This document shows positions 1 through 5,954 of a DNA stretch of 6,051 nt, one piece after another. The notes beneath the pieces were generated by a model. That model saw only the letters and a program-made list of their open reading frames with translations. It made no database searches and had not been told where the DNA came from. Position 1 is the first letter of the stretch. Every line of letters begins with the position of its first letter. The DNA lies in NCBI GenBank assembly GCA_965371355.1, contig CBDUYD010000173.1, positions 1 to 6,051 on the forward strand, given 5' to 3'. The position numbers and the translations under genes were made by a program. Source of the DNA: JASJHI01 sp965371355. GTDB lineage: Bacteria; Actinomycetota; Acidimicrobiia; Acidimicrobiales; Ilumatobacteraceae.

Positions 1-2
1 AG

Positions 3-542
3 ACGGCGCGCAAGAAGATGCTCAGCGCCGCGTCCGACCTCGTCCTCAGCGCCGGCGTGAACGGATTCAGCATCGACGAGGTCGCTCGCCGCTCGGGTGT
101 GGCGAAGACCACGATCTACCGCCACTACCCGAACAGGAACGAGCTCCTCATCGCCGCGCTCGACGGGGCAACCCCCGTTCCGCCGACGCCCGACACAGGG
201 TCGCTGCGCGACGACCTCCTCGAGTTCCTCGCCGCCGTGATGCCGATCTTCGCCGATCCCGCACTCCGTGCGCTCTCGTTCGACATCTATGCAGCGGCCG
301 CCCGAGACCCTGAGTTGCGCCGGCTGCTCCAGTCGATGATGGCCCGGCGCGCCGGCCCGACCGTGCGCATCTTCGAGCGGGGCAAGTCCCGAGGTGAGAT
401 CTCGGACGACCTCGACCATGCCACCGCCTTCGAGATCATCGAGGGCCCGTTCATCGTGCGCTCGATCATCCGCCCCGAGCTGCTGGACGGCATCGATCTC
501 GAAGCGCTCGTCGATCGGATGCTCACCCTGCTCAAGGCGTGA
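3..542 (+). CDS. TetR-family transcriptional regulator, 5' end missing
   Basis: This is a DNA-binding repressor-type regulator of the TetR/AcrR family, expected to act as a dimer whose C-terminal domain senses a ligand. The first ATG is at 18, but the codons before it (T-A-R-K-K) continue the usual first helix of the family, and starting at 18 would cut that helix. The true start therefore probably lies left of the window. Counting from the ATG at 18, the helix-turn-helix spans about residues 17-47, with the family pattern FSIDEVARRSGVAKTTIYRH followed by a Y-P-N-R-N-E-L-L stretch. The C-terminal half (about 65-174) contains RGEISDDLDHATAFEIIEGP, which resembles the TetR_C_11-type ligand domain. 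Its stop overlaps the end of the convergent minus-strand gene by 11 bp. The operator and target genes are not visible; they may lie to the left. The family call is firm and the ligand unknown. Confidence 0.93.
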   Translation, partial: TARKKMLSAASDLVLSAGVNGFSIDEVARRSGVAKTTIYRHYPNRNELLIAALDGATPVPPTPDTGSLRDDLLEFLAAVMPIFADPALRALSFDIYAAAARDPELRRLLQSMMARRAGPTVRIFERGKSRGEISDDLDHATAFEIIEGPFIVRSIIRPELLDGIDLEALVDRMLTLLKA

Positions 543-2532
543 CCGTGCTGCTCCTCACATGGCGGGCCGGGTTGTGCTCGGAATCGTCGTCGTGCTCGGG
601 ATCGTCGTCGTGCTCGGCGACCGAGTCGCCGTAGAGCAAGGTCTGCGCGACGGCGGCGAGCGGAACGACGAATGCGTAGACGAGTGCGATCAGCCCGGTG
701 TAGAGCCAGAAGGGGAGACCGCTGAGCACGATGAGCAGGAGCAACCCGATGACGAGCACGGTGGCCCCGATCAGGAGGTTGATCATCGCCAACACGAACG
801 CCACGTACCACCAGCGGCCGCGGACGAGGTCGGTGCTGCGGGCGAGCGCTGACCGACCGTCCCTGCCTTCGAGGACGATCGCCTGTGGCATGAACTGATA
901 GCGGATGAGCTGTCGGACGGCCCACGGGATGCCGACGATGGTGACGGCGAGACCGATGACGACCGCAGCCGCGCGCACGAACCCGGTCGCGAGAGCGCGC
1001 CGCTCGGCCCAGGCGCTACGAACTGCCTCGGAGACGTCGCGAGGTTCGGTCGACGGAGCGTAGAGCGCGGCGACTGTCGCGTTGACCGCGACGTAGGCGA
1101 CGATCGAGGCGAGGATCCCGAGGAGGTGCGCGCCGAGCACTCTGGTCTGCACGACGTCGTCGGCCAGTTCGAAGAATCGTCGGCTCGCGGAAGGCTGCGC
1201 CGCGAGCGCCGCGACCGCACTGACCGCCAAGGTCACCGGAAGGTAGATCAGTCCGACGCCGATGAGCGCAGCCGGTCGATGTCGATACATCCCCGCGCTG
1301 GTGCGGATGATCTGCCCGGCCCGCCGCCGACGGACGAGTGGGCGCGGATCGGTCAGCGACCACACCGTGCGGCGCACCAGCCACGTGCCGGCGAGTATCA
1401 CCATCACCAACGAGAACAGAAATCGCGTCGGCGTGGTCGTCATCTTGATCAGCTGCGACGATCCCCACTCGACGATGCCGCAGAACGCAGAGATCACCAC
1501 ATCGGCCTGCGAGTCGCCCGACGGGACGACGGCGCTGCCGGATCGCAGGTCCTCGTGCCAGTCGATCGGTTCAGTCCATCGATCCTTGGCGACGGGTCCC
1601 GTCGGGCCGTTGAACGCGCCGTTGTGGCGCTCGCCCCAGCGCCCCTCGAAGCTCACCCAGGCGAGAGGGTCGCTGGCGTCGTCGACCGAATCGGGGATCA
1701 CGACCGCCTGCGGGTCGAGACGGACCGACGGGCCGTCGGTGTTGTCGCACCCGAACCCCTCACTTGCGCTGCGACCGATGTACAGCGCCGAGCCGAAGTA
1801 GCTGGCGTGCGAGCCCGCCGACGAGTACACGACAGGGTGGGCGCCGTCGCGCTCGAGCTTGGACGAGTCCCAGTCGGCCCGCTCGCCACCCTCGTGCTGC
1901 GCGTAGCCGACGCTCACCGGGTCGGTCTCGAGAGCCTCCTCGACCGTGCCGACGTCGAACAGCAGTTGGATGCCCTCCCAGTCGCTCTCGTGCTTGTTGT
2001 TCCAGTCGTTGAAGTACCAGTAGATCCAGTACTGGAGTGCGAGCTGGCCGGGTCGGTCGTCCTGGCGGGCGACGTGCGCGTAAACCGTCGGTGCCGTACC
2101 GGCATCGAACTTGTCGAAGTCGCGTTCGTAGATGCAGCCGGGTCTGAGCGCATCGCCGGGAAAATCGAGATAGAAGCCCTCGCCAAGCCGGAACAGATCG
2201 GCCGCCGACGGCGCGGTCGTCATCACTGGATCGGATCGACCCAGCTGGCGCAGCAGCACCTCGGGATTGTCGAGCACGATCTCGACCGATGCCGGCCGGA
2301 AGGCCTCGCCGCCCGTATCGCATGGCCCGGTCTGCGCCTTGATCATCACGATGGGTGCGTACCGGTCGGCCAACTCCTGCTCGGCGCGCGACCGTTCGAC
2401 GTCGGGATCGGAATCACCAGCCTCAGCGACGCCCGGTAGAGCAGCGACCGCGAGCAGTGTGGCGACGGCGAGACTCAGCTTGGCGCGTGATCGCGTGCCG
2501 GGTCGACGCGGCGTTACCGCTGGTGACACCAT
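532..2532 (-). CDS. Exported Vps62-like domain protein with C-terminal six-helix membrane domain
   Basis: This 666-residue protein appears to be a fusion. Residues 1-38 form a signal peptide (basic start, hydrophobic core near 19-33, likely cut after VAEA). Residues about 50-330 resemble the Vps62 family: YWIYWYFNDWNNKHESDWEG (168-187), a Y-A-Q-H-E-G-G stretch (210-216) and HPVVYSSAGSHASYFG (232-247). The His/Glu/Asp/Trp residues in these motifs are the family hallmarks, and the biochemical role of the family is poorly known. Six hydrophobic segments follow near 370-386, 421-445, 465-490, 515-535, 575-603 and 606-632. The stretch from RYQFMPQAIVLEG (544-556) to ALARSTDLVRGRWW (562-575) matches the membrane domain seen beside glycerophosphodiester phosphodiesterases, but no phosphodiesterase catalytic domain is present. 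The tail carries an acidic His repeat (EHDDDPEHDDDSEH, 640-653). I infer an outward-facing N-terminal domain anchored in the membrane. The ATG at 2532 has no clear Shine-Dalgarno. The gene lies 24 bp after USP-A, probably in one operon. Function unknown. Confidence 0.85.
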   Translation of the reverse strand: MVSPAVTPRRPGTRSRAKLSLAVATLLAVAALPGVAEAGDSDPDVERSRAEQELADRYAPIVMIKAQTGPCDTGGEAFRPASVEIVLDNPEVLLRQLGRSDPVMTTAPSAADLFRLGEGFYLDFPGDALRPGCIYERDFDKFDAGTAPTVYAHVARQDDRPGQLALQYWIYWYFNDWNNKHESDWEGIQLLFDVGTVEEALETDPVSVGYAQHEGGERADWDSSKLERDGAHPVVYSSAGSHASYFGSALYIGRSASEGFGCDNTDGPSVRLDPQAVVIPDSVDDASDPLAWVSFEGRWGERHNGAFNGPTGPVAKDRWTEPIDWHEDLRSGSAVVPSGDSQADVVISAFCGIVEWGSSQLIKMTTTPTRFLFSLVMVILAGTWLVRRTVWSLTDPRPLVRRRRAGQIIRTSAGMYRHRPAALIGVGLIYLPVTLAVSAVAALAAQPSASRRFFELADDVVQTRVLGAHLLGILASIVAYVAVNATVAALYAPSTEPRDVSEAVRSAWAERRALATGFVRAAAVVIGLAVTIVGIPWAVRQLIRYQFMPQAIVLEGRDGRSALARSTDLVRGRWWYVAFVLAMINLLIGATVLVIGLLLLIVLSGLPFWLYTGLIALVYAFVVPLAAVAQTLLYGDSVAEHDDDPEHDDDSEHNPARHVRSSTVTP
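575..617. repeat. 18-bp tandem repeat (about 2.4 copies) inside the membrane-protein gene
   Basis: Units TGCTCGGAATCGTCGTCG (575-592) and TGCTCGGGATCGTCGTCG (593-610) differ at one base, and a third partial copy TGCTCGG follows at 611-617. On the minus strand the array encodes the C-terminal EHDDD-P-EHDDD-S-EH stretch. The unit is a multiple of three, so copy-number change would keep the reading frame and only lengthen or shorten the acidic tail. Confidence 0.9.
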
Positions 2533-2556
2533 CAGGCGCGACGGTATCCGACGCGC
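2533..2556 (-). promoter_or_regulatory. Short spacer before the Vps62-like gene, with a possible internal -10 element
   Basis: Only 24 bp separate the stop of USP-A from the ATG at 2532. Read on the minus strand, the spacer has no purine-rich ribosome site. It contains TACCGT (2541-2546), which fits the actinobacterial TANNNT -10 pattern, 8 nt before the ATG. This could allow some leaderless transcription of the second gene, or the gene could depend only on read-through from USP-A. A single match to a loose motif is weak evidence. Confidence 0.25.
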
Positions 2557-3426
2557 TCAGGTCGTGGACGGTTGCGGGATCACGGCGATCGGGCACAGGG
2601 CGTTGTGGAGGATCCAGTTCGTCACCGAGCCGAGAAGCAAGGTGGTGAACGCACCGTGGCCACGGGCGCCGACGACGAGGAGGTCGCACTCGGCAGCGGC
2701 CTCGACCAACGCCTCGCGGGCGTCCTGTAGAACGACCTCGTGGTGTAGGCGATCGTCGTCGGCGGTGACGGCGGCCAGCTTCGCCAGGAGCCGGGTCGTT
2801 TCGCGTTCGACCTCTTCGGGGAATCGGGCGCGGACGAGGTCGTCCTCGAGCCATGGCGTGACCTCGATCGCGATGATCACCGTGATCCGCGCGTCGGCGC
2901 GTGCGAAGTCGAGGGCCCATTGCAGGGCACGCACGGCGTTCGCACTGCCGTCGAAGCCCACGGCGATCGACCGGCACTCGCCGTTCGACCAGTCGTGCGG
3001 CACGACGACGATTGGCGTGTGCGCGTGGGTCGAGCAGTATCGGCTCACCGAACCGAGGACCGTGTGACGCACCTCGCCCGCACCGCGTTGGCCGAGGACG
3101 AGCAGATCGGCGTCGGCGGCCTGCTCGACGAGCGTCGGTCCGGGGTGACCCTCGACGACCTTGGGTACACAAGGAACGGCCGAGTCGCGATCGTCGATCA
3201 CCGCGTCGATCGCGACGTCGATCTCGTGCGCCGCCGTCGCTTCGAGGCCGAGCCTGTCGACGTCGAAGGCCCGCTTCGCCATCAGCAGTGAGAGGCCCAC
3301 CGGGATGTGGTACGAGCCGAGGGCGACGAGTTGGTCGGTTCGTCCGGCGGCGTGGACGGTCGCCCAGCGGAGCGCGGTTCGAGCGTGATGCGAACCGTCG
3401 ATGCCGACTATCCATTGCGTGCTCAC
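2557..3426 (-). CDS. Universal stress protein, tandem UspA domains (USP-A)
   Basis: This 289-residue cytoplasmic protein has two UspA domains, roughly 1-145 and 150-289. Each begins with the nucleotide-site strand and aspartate (IVGIDGS with D10; IAVGFDGS with D159). Each has an intact ATP-binding motif G-x2-G-x9-G-S: G112, G115, G125-S126 in the first, and G253, G256, G266-S267 in the second. Both halves are therefore predicted to bind ATP, as in mycobacterial tandem USPs linked to growth control under hypoxia. I chose the GTG at 3424-3426 because the protein then begins VSTQWIVGIDGS, normal for the family. The frame stays open far upstream, but that part is antisense to USP-B and does not resemble a protein family. 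An AGGAG sits only 1 nt before the GTG, too close for a normal ribosome site, and a -10-like TAGAGT lies 7 nt upstream, so leaderless expression is likely. The gene is divergent from USP-B and probably co-transcribed with the Vps62-like gene. The physiological partner is unknown. Confidence 0.94.
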   Translation of the reverse strand: MSTQWIVGIDGSHHARTALRWATVHAAGRTDQLVALGSYHIPVGLSLLMAKRAFDVDRLGLEATAAHEIDVAIDAVIDDRDSAVPCVPKVVEGHPGPTLVEQAADADLLVLGQRGAGEVRHTVLGSVSRYCSTHAHTPIVVVPHDWSNGECRSIAVGFDGSANAVRALQWALDFARADARITVIIAIEVTPWLEDDLVRARFPEEVERETTRLLAKLAAVTADDDRLHHEVVLQDAREALVEAAAECDLLVVGARGHGAFTTLLLGSVTNWILHNALCPIAVIPQPSTT

Positions 3427-3433
3427 GCTCCTG

Positions 3434-3439
3434 ACTCTA
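3434..3439 (-). promoter_or_regulatory. Candidate -10 element for leaderless USP-A
   Basis: On the minus strand TAGAGT fits the TANNNT -10 pattern of high-GC Gram-positive bacteria. It is followed by 7 nt and then the GTG start, which is the spacing expected if transcription begins at the start codon. No good -35 match is seen about 17 bp further upstream (TGGGCC), so an activator may be needed. Confidence 0.4.
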
Positions 3440-3483
3440 CGGTCGTTTCCCGCAGAGGCCCAGGGCCCAACGTCATGGGCTGA

Positions 3484-3500
3484 GGGGACGAACGGCCCTG
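3484..3500. promoter_or_regulatory. Candidate DosR/DevR-like operator in the divergent USP spacer
   Basis: The sequence GGGGACGAACGGCCCTG has the core layout GGGAC-N4-GGCCC (3485-3498). This resembles the mycobacterial DosR box, recalled as TTSGGGACTWWAGTCCCSAA, with about 12 of 20 positions agreeing. Its centre lies about 66 bp before the USP-A start and about 82 bp before the USP-B start. It could thus serve both genes. DosR is known to control several tandem USP genes in mycobacteria. No DosR gene is in this window, and GC-rich DNA makes such matches easily by chance. Confidence 0.35.
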
Positions 3501-3563
3501 CCCGCGAAGACCGGCAGCGACGACGATGAGGATGACAAGCTTGAGTGACCAGCTCGATGTGAG

Positions 3564-3568
3564 AGGAG
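3564..3568 (+). promoter_or_regulatory. Shine-Dalgarno site deciding the USP-B start
   Basis: AGGAG lies 5 nt before the ATG at 3574 and 8 nt before the adjacent in-frame ATG at 3577. It favours these starts over the upstream in-frame ATG at 3526, which would add a 16-residue extension not typical of the family. Either of the paired ATGs could be used. Confidence 0.75.
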
Positions 3569-3573
3569 AATTG

Positions 3574-4422
3574 ATGATGCAGCACATGATTGTGCCCGTC
3601 GACGGATCGGAGCATTCGTGGCAGGCCGCAGACGTTGCCGTCGCACTGGCGAGGCGCTGCAACGGCCGCGTCGACGTTGTCGAGGTGGTGTTCGAACCGC
3701 GGGAGATCGATGCCGCGAAGCTCCGACTCGACGGCGGCATCGGCCGGCTCGGGGCGAGCGACGTCGCGATCCAGCCGGTGGTGGCGCTCGCCTCCGAGGG
3801 TGTTGCGGCGGCGGTCGCCGATCTCGTCGAGAGCCAGCCTGACGCCGTTCTCGCGATGGCGTCCCACGGGCGTGGCCGCTCTGCCGCGCTCCTCGGCAGC
3901 ATCGCCGAAGATCTGTTGCAGCGGGTGTTCGGCCCGATCGTCATCGTCGGTCCGAAGGCGACCGTCTCCGCGTTCGACGGTCCGATCGTCGTGACCGTCG
4001 ACGGCTCCGAGCTGTCCGAGGCGGCACTGCCGCTCGCGGCTGCGTGGGGGATCGAACTCGGCGCGACTCCCTGGGTCGTCGGTGTGATCGAGCTCAACGC
4101 ATCCGCGCCGGCGGACGTCGGCGAAGCCGCGTATCCGTCCCGGCTGGCGACCAAGCTCGCCAAGGAGTCGTCGCACGCGGTGCAGCACGAGATCCTCCAC
4201 AGCCGGCACATCGATCAGGCGATCGCCGACTTCGCGGCGTCGATCGATGCCTCGCTGATCGTGGCGAGCACGCACGGCCGCACCGGTTTCTCGCGCTTTG
4301 TCGTCGGGAGCACAGCCGCCGGAATCGTGCGCCACGCCGAATGCCCGGTGCTCCTGCTACGGCCACCACACCTCACACCCGTCGCCGACATGTCCGGAAG
4401 TGCGGCCGGCGACGACGGCTGA
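3574..4422 (+). CDS. Universal stress protein, tandem UspA domains with atypical ATP motifs (USP-B)
   Basis: This 282-residue cytoplasmic protein has two UspA domains, about 1-128 and 135-265. Each opens with the expected strand and aspartate (MIVPVDGS with D10; IVVTVDGS with D143). The nucleotide-loop motifs depart from the classic G-x2-G-x9-G-S. The first reads A96-S-H-G99 then only 8 residues to G108-S109. The second reads S232-T-H-G235 then 9 residues to G245-S246. Nucleotide binding is therefore less certain than in USP-A, though HGRG- and HGRTG-type loops are common in USPs. The conserved end of domain 2 (IVRHAECPVLLLRP, 251-264) is present and is followed by a short, probably disordered tail. 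The gene is divergent from USP-A, shares its control region, and has its own Shine-Dalgarno. It ends in a GC-rich hairpin, suggesting a single-gene transcript. The paralogous pair may form homo- or heterodimers; this is inference. Confidence 0.93.
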   Translation: MMQHMIVPVDGSEHSWQAADVAVALARRCNGRVDVVEVVFEPREIDAAKLRLDGGIGRLGASDVAIQPVVALASEGVAAAVADLVESQPDAVLAMASHGRGRSAALLGSIAEDLLQRVFGPIVIVGPKATVSAFDGPIVVTVDGSELSEAALPLAAAWGIELGATPWVVGVIELNASAPADVGEAAYPSRLATKLAKESSHAVQHEILHSRHIDQAIADFAASIDASLIVASTHGRTGFSRFVVGSTAAGIVRHAECPVLLLRPPHLTPVADMSGSAAGDDG

Positions 4423-4434
4423 AGTTGCCGGCCG
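4403..4434 (+). terminator. GC-rich hairpin at the end of USP-B, possible terminator
   Basis: CGGCCGGCGAC (4403-4413) pairs with GTTGCCGGCCG (4424-4434) over 11 positions with one G-T wobble, closing a 10-nt loop that contains the stop codon. No T-run follows, so it is not a classic intrinsic terminator. U-less hairpins of this kind have been proposed to end transcripts or protect 3' ends in actinomycetes. Confidence 0.4.
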
Positions 4435-4592
4435 GCGAGCAGTGCAGGACGACGGCCGGTTCGAGAAGTAGACGGCGCAATCTCGAGCACCGTCGTTGGC
4501 TGGTCATCCGGTGTTCGCAGACCAGGCTCAAGAACCTCTACCCGGGGTACAAGCTGAGGTAGCACGGCTCTCGGGCCATCTCGCCGCGGCGG
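4423..4592. other. Spacer between USP-B and the acyl-CoA dehydrogenase
   Basis: Apart from the USP-B hairpin at its left end, I see no gene, RNA or convincing operator here. A short CTACC...GGTAG pairing surrounds a CCCGGG core near 4538-4561, but it is too weak to call. The plus-strand frame open across this region continues an out-of-frame shadow of USP-B and does not look like a protein. Confidence 0.4.
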
Positions 4593-4598
4593 TACGGT
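4593..4598 (+). promoter_or_regulatory. Candidate -10 element for a leaderless acyl-CoA dehydrogenase mRNA
   Basis: TACGGT fits TANNNT and is followed by 6 nt and then the ATG at 4605. No Shine-Dalgarno-like sequence precedes the ATG, so the transcript probably begins at the start codon. The -35 region (CTCGGG near 4570-4575) is poor. Confidence 0.45.
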
Positions 4599-4604
4599 CC
4601 GCGT

Positions 4605-5861
4605 ATGGACTTCGCGATCCCCGAATCGACGCAGCAGCTCCTCGACGACCTCGACGAGTTCATCGTCGACGTGATCGAACCGATGGAGCGCGAGGACGAC
4701 AACGTCCGCTTCTTCGACCACCGTCGCGAGGACAGTCGCACCGACTGGGATCGCGACGGCCTCCCCAACGCCGAGTGGGAGGCGTTGCTGCGCCGAATGC
4801 GGGTGGCCGCCGACGAGGCCGGCTTCTACAGGTACCACCTGCCCGAGCGCTTCGGTGGCAGGGGCGGCTCGAACCTCGACATGGCGATCGTCCGCGAGCA
4901 TCTCGCCCGCCGCGGGCTCGGCCTGCACAACGACCTGCAGAACGAGAGCTCGATCGTCGGCAACCTCGTCACCGTTCTGATGATGGAACGGTACGGCACC
5001 GCCGAGCAGCAGGAAACCTGGATCCCGAAGATGCTCGCCGGTGACGCCCGCATCGGGTTCGGACTCACCGAACCGCTCCACGGTTCCGACGCCACCTGGA
5101 TGGAGACCACCGCCGTCCGCGACGGCGACGAGTGGGTGATCAACGGTGAGAAGTACTGGAACACCGGACTCCACCACGCCACACACGACTACGTGTTCGC
5201 CCGCACCTCCGGCGACCCGGGTGACGGCAACGGCATCACCTGCTTCATCGTGCCGACCGACACGGTCGGCTTCTCGGTCGAGGAGTTCATGTGGACGTTC
5301 AACATGCCGACCGACCACGCCCACGTGCGTCTCACCGACGTGCGCGTCAGCGATGCCGACATTCTCGGATCCGAGGGGCGCGGGCTCCAGACCGCACAGC
5401 TCTTCGTCCACGAGAACCGGATCCGGCAGGCCGCGTCCTCGCTCGGGGCGGGCATGCACTGCATCGACGTGGCCGTCGCGTGGGCCAATGATCGGACCAC
5501 GTTCGGCAAGCGCCTCTCGACGAACCAGGCGATCCAGTTCCCGCTCGCCGAGCTGGCGACCGAGGCCGAGATGCTGCGCGCTCTGATCTGGAAGACCGCG
5601 TGGCAGCTCGACGAGGGCATCGACCACATGGAAATCACCGACAAGGTGGCGATGTGCAACTACCGCGGAAACCGGTTCTGTTGCGATGCCGCCGATCGGG
5701 CGATGCAGACGTGCGGTGGCATGGGCTACAGCCGGTCGATGCCGTTCGAACACATCTACCGGCACCACCGCCGGTACCGGATCACCGAGGGCTCAGACGA
5801 GATCCAGATCCGCAAGGTGGCCGGCAAGCTCTTCGGCTACACCGGCCGCGCCAAAGGCTGA
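4605..5861 (+). CDS. Acyl-CoA dehydrogenase family protein (ACAD10/11-like)
   Basis: This is an FAD-dependent enzyme predicted to introduce the alpha,beta double bond into an acyl-CoA and pass electrons to electron-transfer flavoprotein; the substrate is not deducible. At 418 residues it is full length. The all-helical N-terminal domain (about 1-148) includes YRYHLPERFGGRGG (75-88). The middle beta-domain (about 149-260) carries the flavin/substrate signature GLTEPLHGSDATWM (153-166), as in the ACAD10/11-type branch. The C-terminal helical domain includes the FAD-contact motif R297-x2-FG (297-301), MQTCGGMGY (367-375), and ITEGSDEIQ (393-401), where E395 sits at the usual catalytic base position. 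The ATG at 4605 is supported by the normal family start MDFAIPESTQQLLDDLDEF and by a leaderless-type promoter. It appears to be a single-gene transcript; the next gene is convergent. A role in fatty-acid, branched-chain or xenobiotic acyl-CoA breakdown is possible. The family is secure and the substrate open. Confidence 0.95.
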   Translation: MDFAIPESTQQLLDDLDEFIVDVIEPMEREDDNVRFFDHRREDSRTDWDRDGLPNAEWEALLRRMRVAADEAGFYRYHLPERFGGRGGSNLDMAIVREHLARRGLGLHNDLQNESSIVGNLVTVLMMERYGTAEQQETWIPKMLAGDARIGFGLTEPLHGSDATWMETTAVRDGDEWVINGEKYWNTGLHHATHDYVFARTSGDPGDGNGITCFIVPTDTVGFSVEEFMWTFNMPTDHAHVRLTDVRVSDADILGSEGRGLQTAQLFVHENRIRQAASSLGAGMHCIDVAVAWANDRTTFGKRLSTNQAIQFPLAELATEAEMLRALIWKTAWQLDEGIDHMEITDKVAMCNYRGNRFCCDAADRAMQTCGGMGYSRSMPFEHIYRHHRRYRITEGSDEIQIRKVAGKLFGYTGRAKG

Positions 5862-5893
5862 CCCGCTCGCTCTCCCCCGAAATCTGTGCGGAT

Positions 5894-5954
5894 CGTCGCG
5901 CTGAGCGGGAAGATCGGTACTCAGAATCGGAGGTGTTGCTGGCTCAGCGCGACG
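5894..5954. repeat. 13-bp perfect inverted repeat between convergent genes
   Basis: CGTCGCGCTGAGC (5894-5906) and GCTCAGCGCGACG (5942-5954) are exact reverse complements separated by 35 nt. The right arm covers the stop codon and last codons of the minus-strand gene; the left arm lies 32 bp after the acyl-CoA dehydrogenase stop. The position suits a bidirectional transcript end, but the loop is long and there is no T-run on either side, so another role such as a protein-binding site is possible. Confidence 0.6.

Noticed and set aside
1126..2439. 437-residue plus-strand open frame opposite the Vps62-like gene
   Set aside because: The minus-strand frame has a signal peptide, family motifs and transmembrane helices; the plus frame has none and is arginine-rich shadow sequence.
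2423..3415. 330-residue minus-strand frame over USP-A
   Set aside because: It is extremely Arg/Pro-rich and out of frame with the clear UspA motifs, typical of a shifted-frame shadow.
3463..3468. GGGCCC palindrome in the USP spacer as a second regulator site
   Set aside because: Too short and common in GC-rich DNA, and lacking the GGGAC half-site.
3427..4335. Long upstream extension of the USP-A reading frame, giving a 592-residue protein
   Set aside because: The extension is fully antisense to USP-B, has low-complexity R/D/H-rich composition and matches no family. The normal UspA start is at 3426.
4538..4561. CTACC...GGTAG hairpin before the acyl-CoA dehydrogenase
   Set aside because: Only a five-base stem with a large loop, expected by chance.
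4215..5768. 517-residue minus-strand open frame opposite the acyl-CoA dehydrogenase
   Set aside because: It is a mirror of a well-supported plus-strand gene in GC-rich DNA. Its composition (V, E, H, R-rich) looks like an antisense shadow and it would also run over the end of USP-B.
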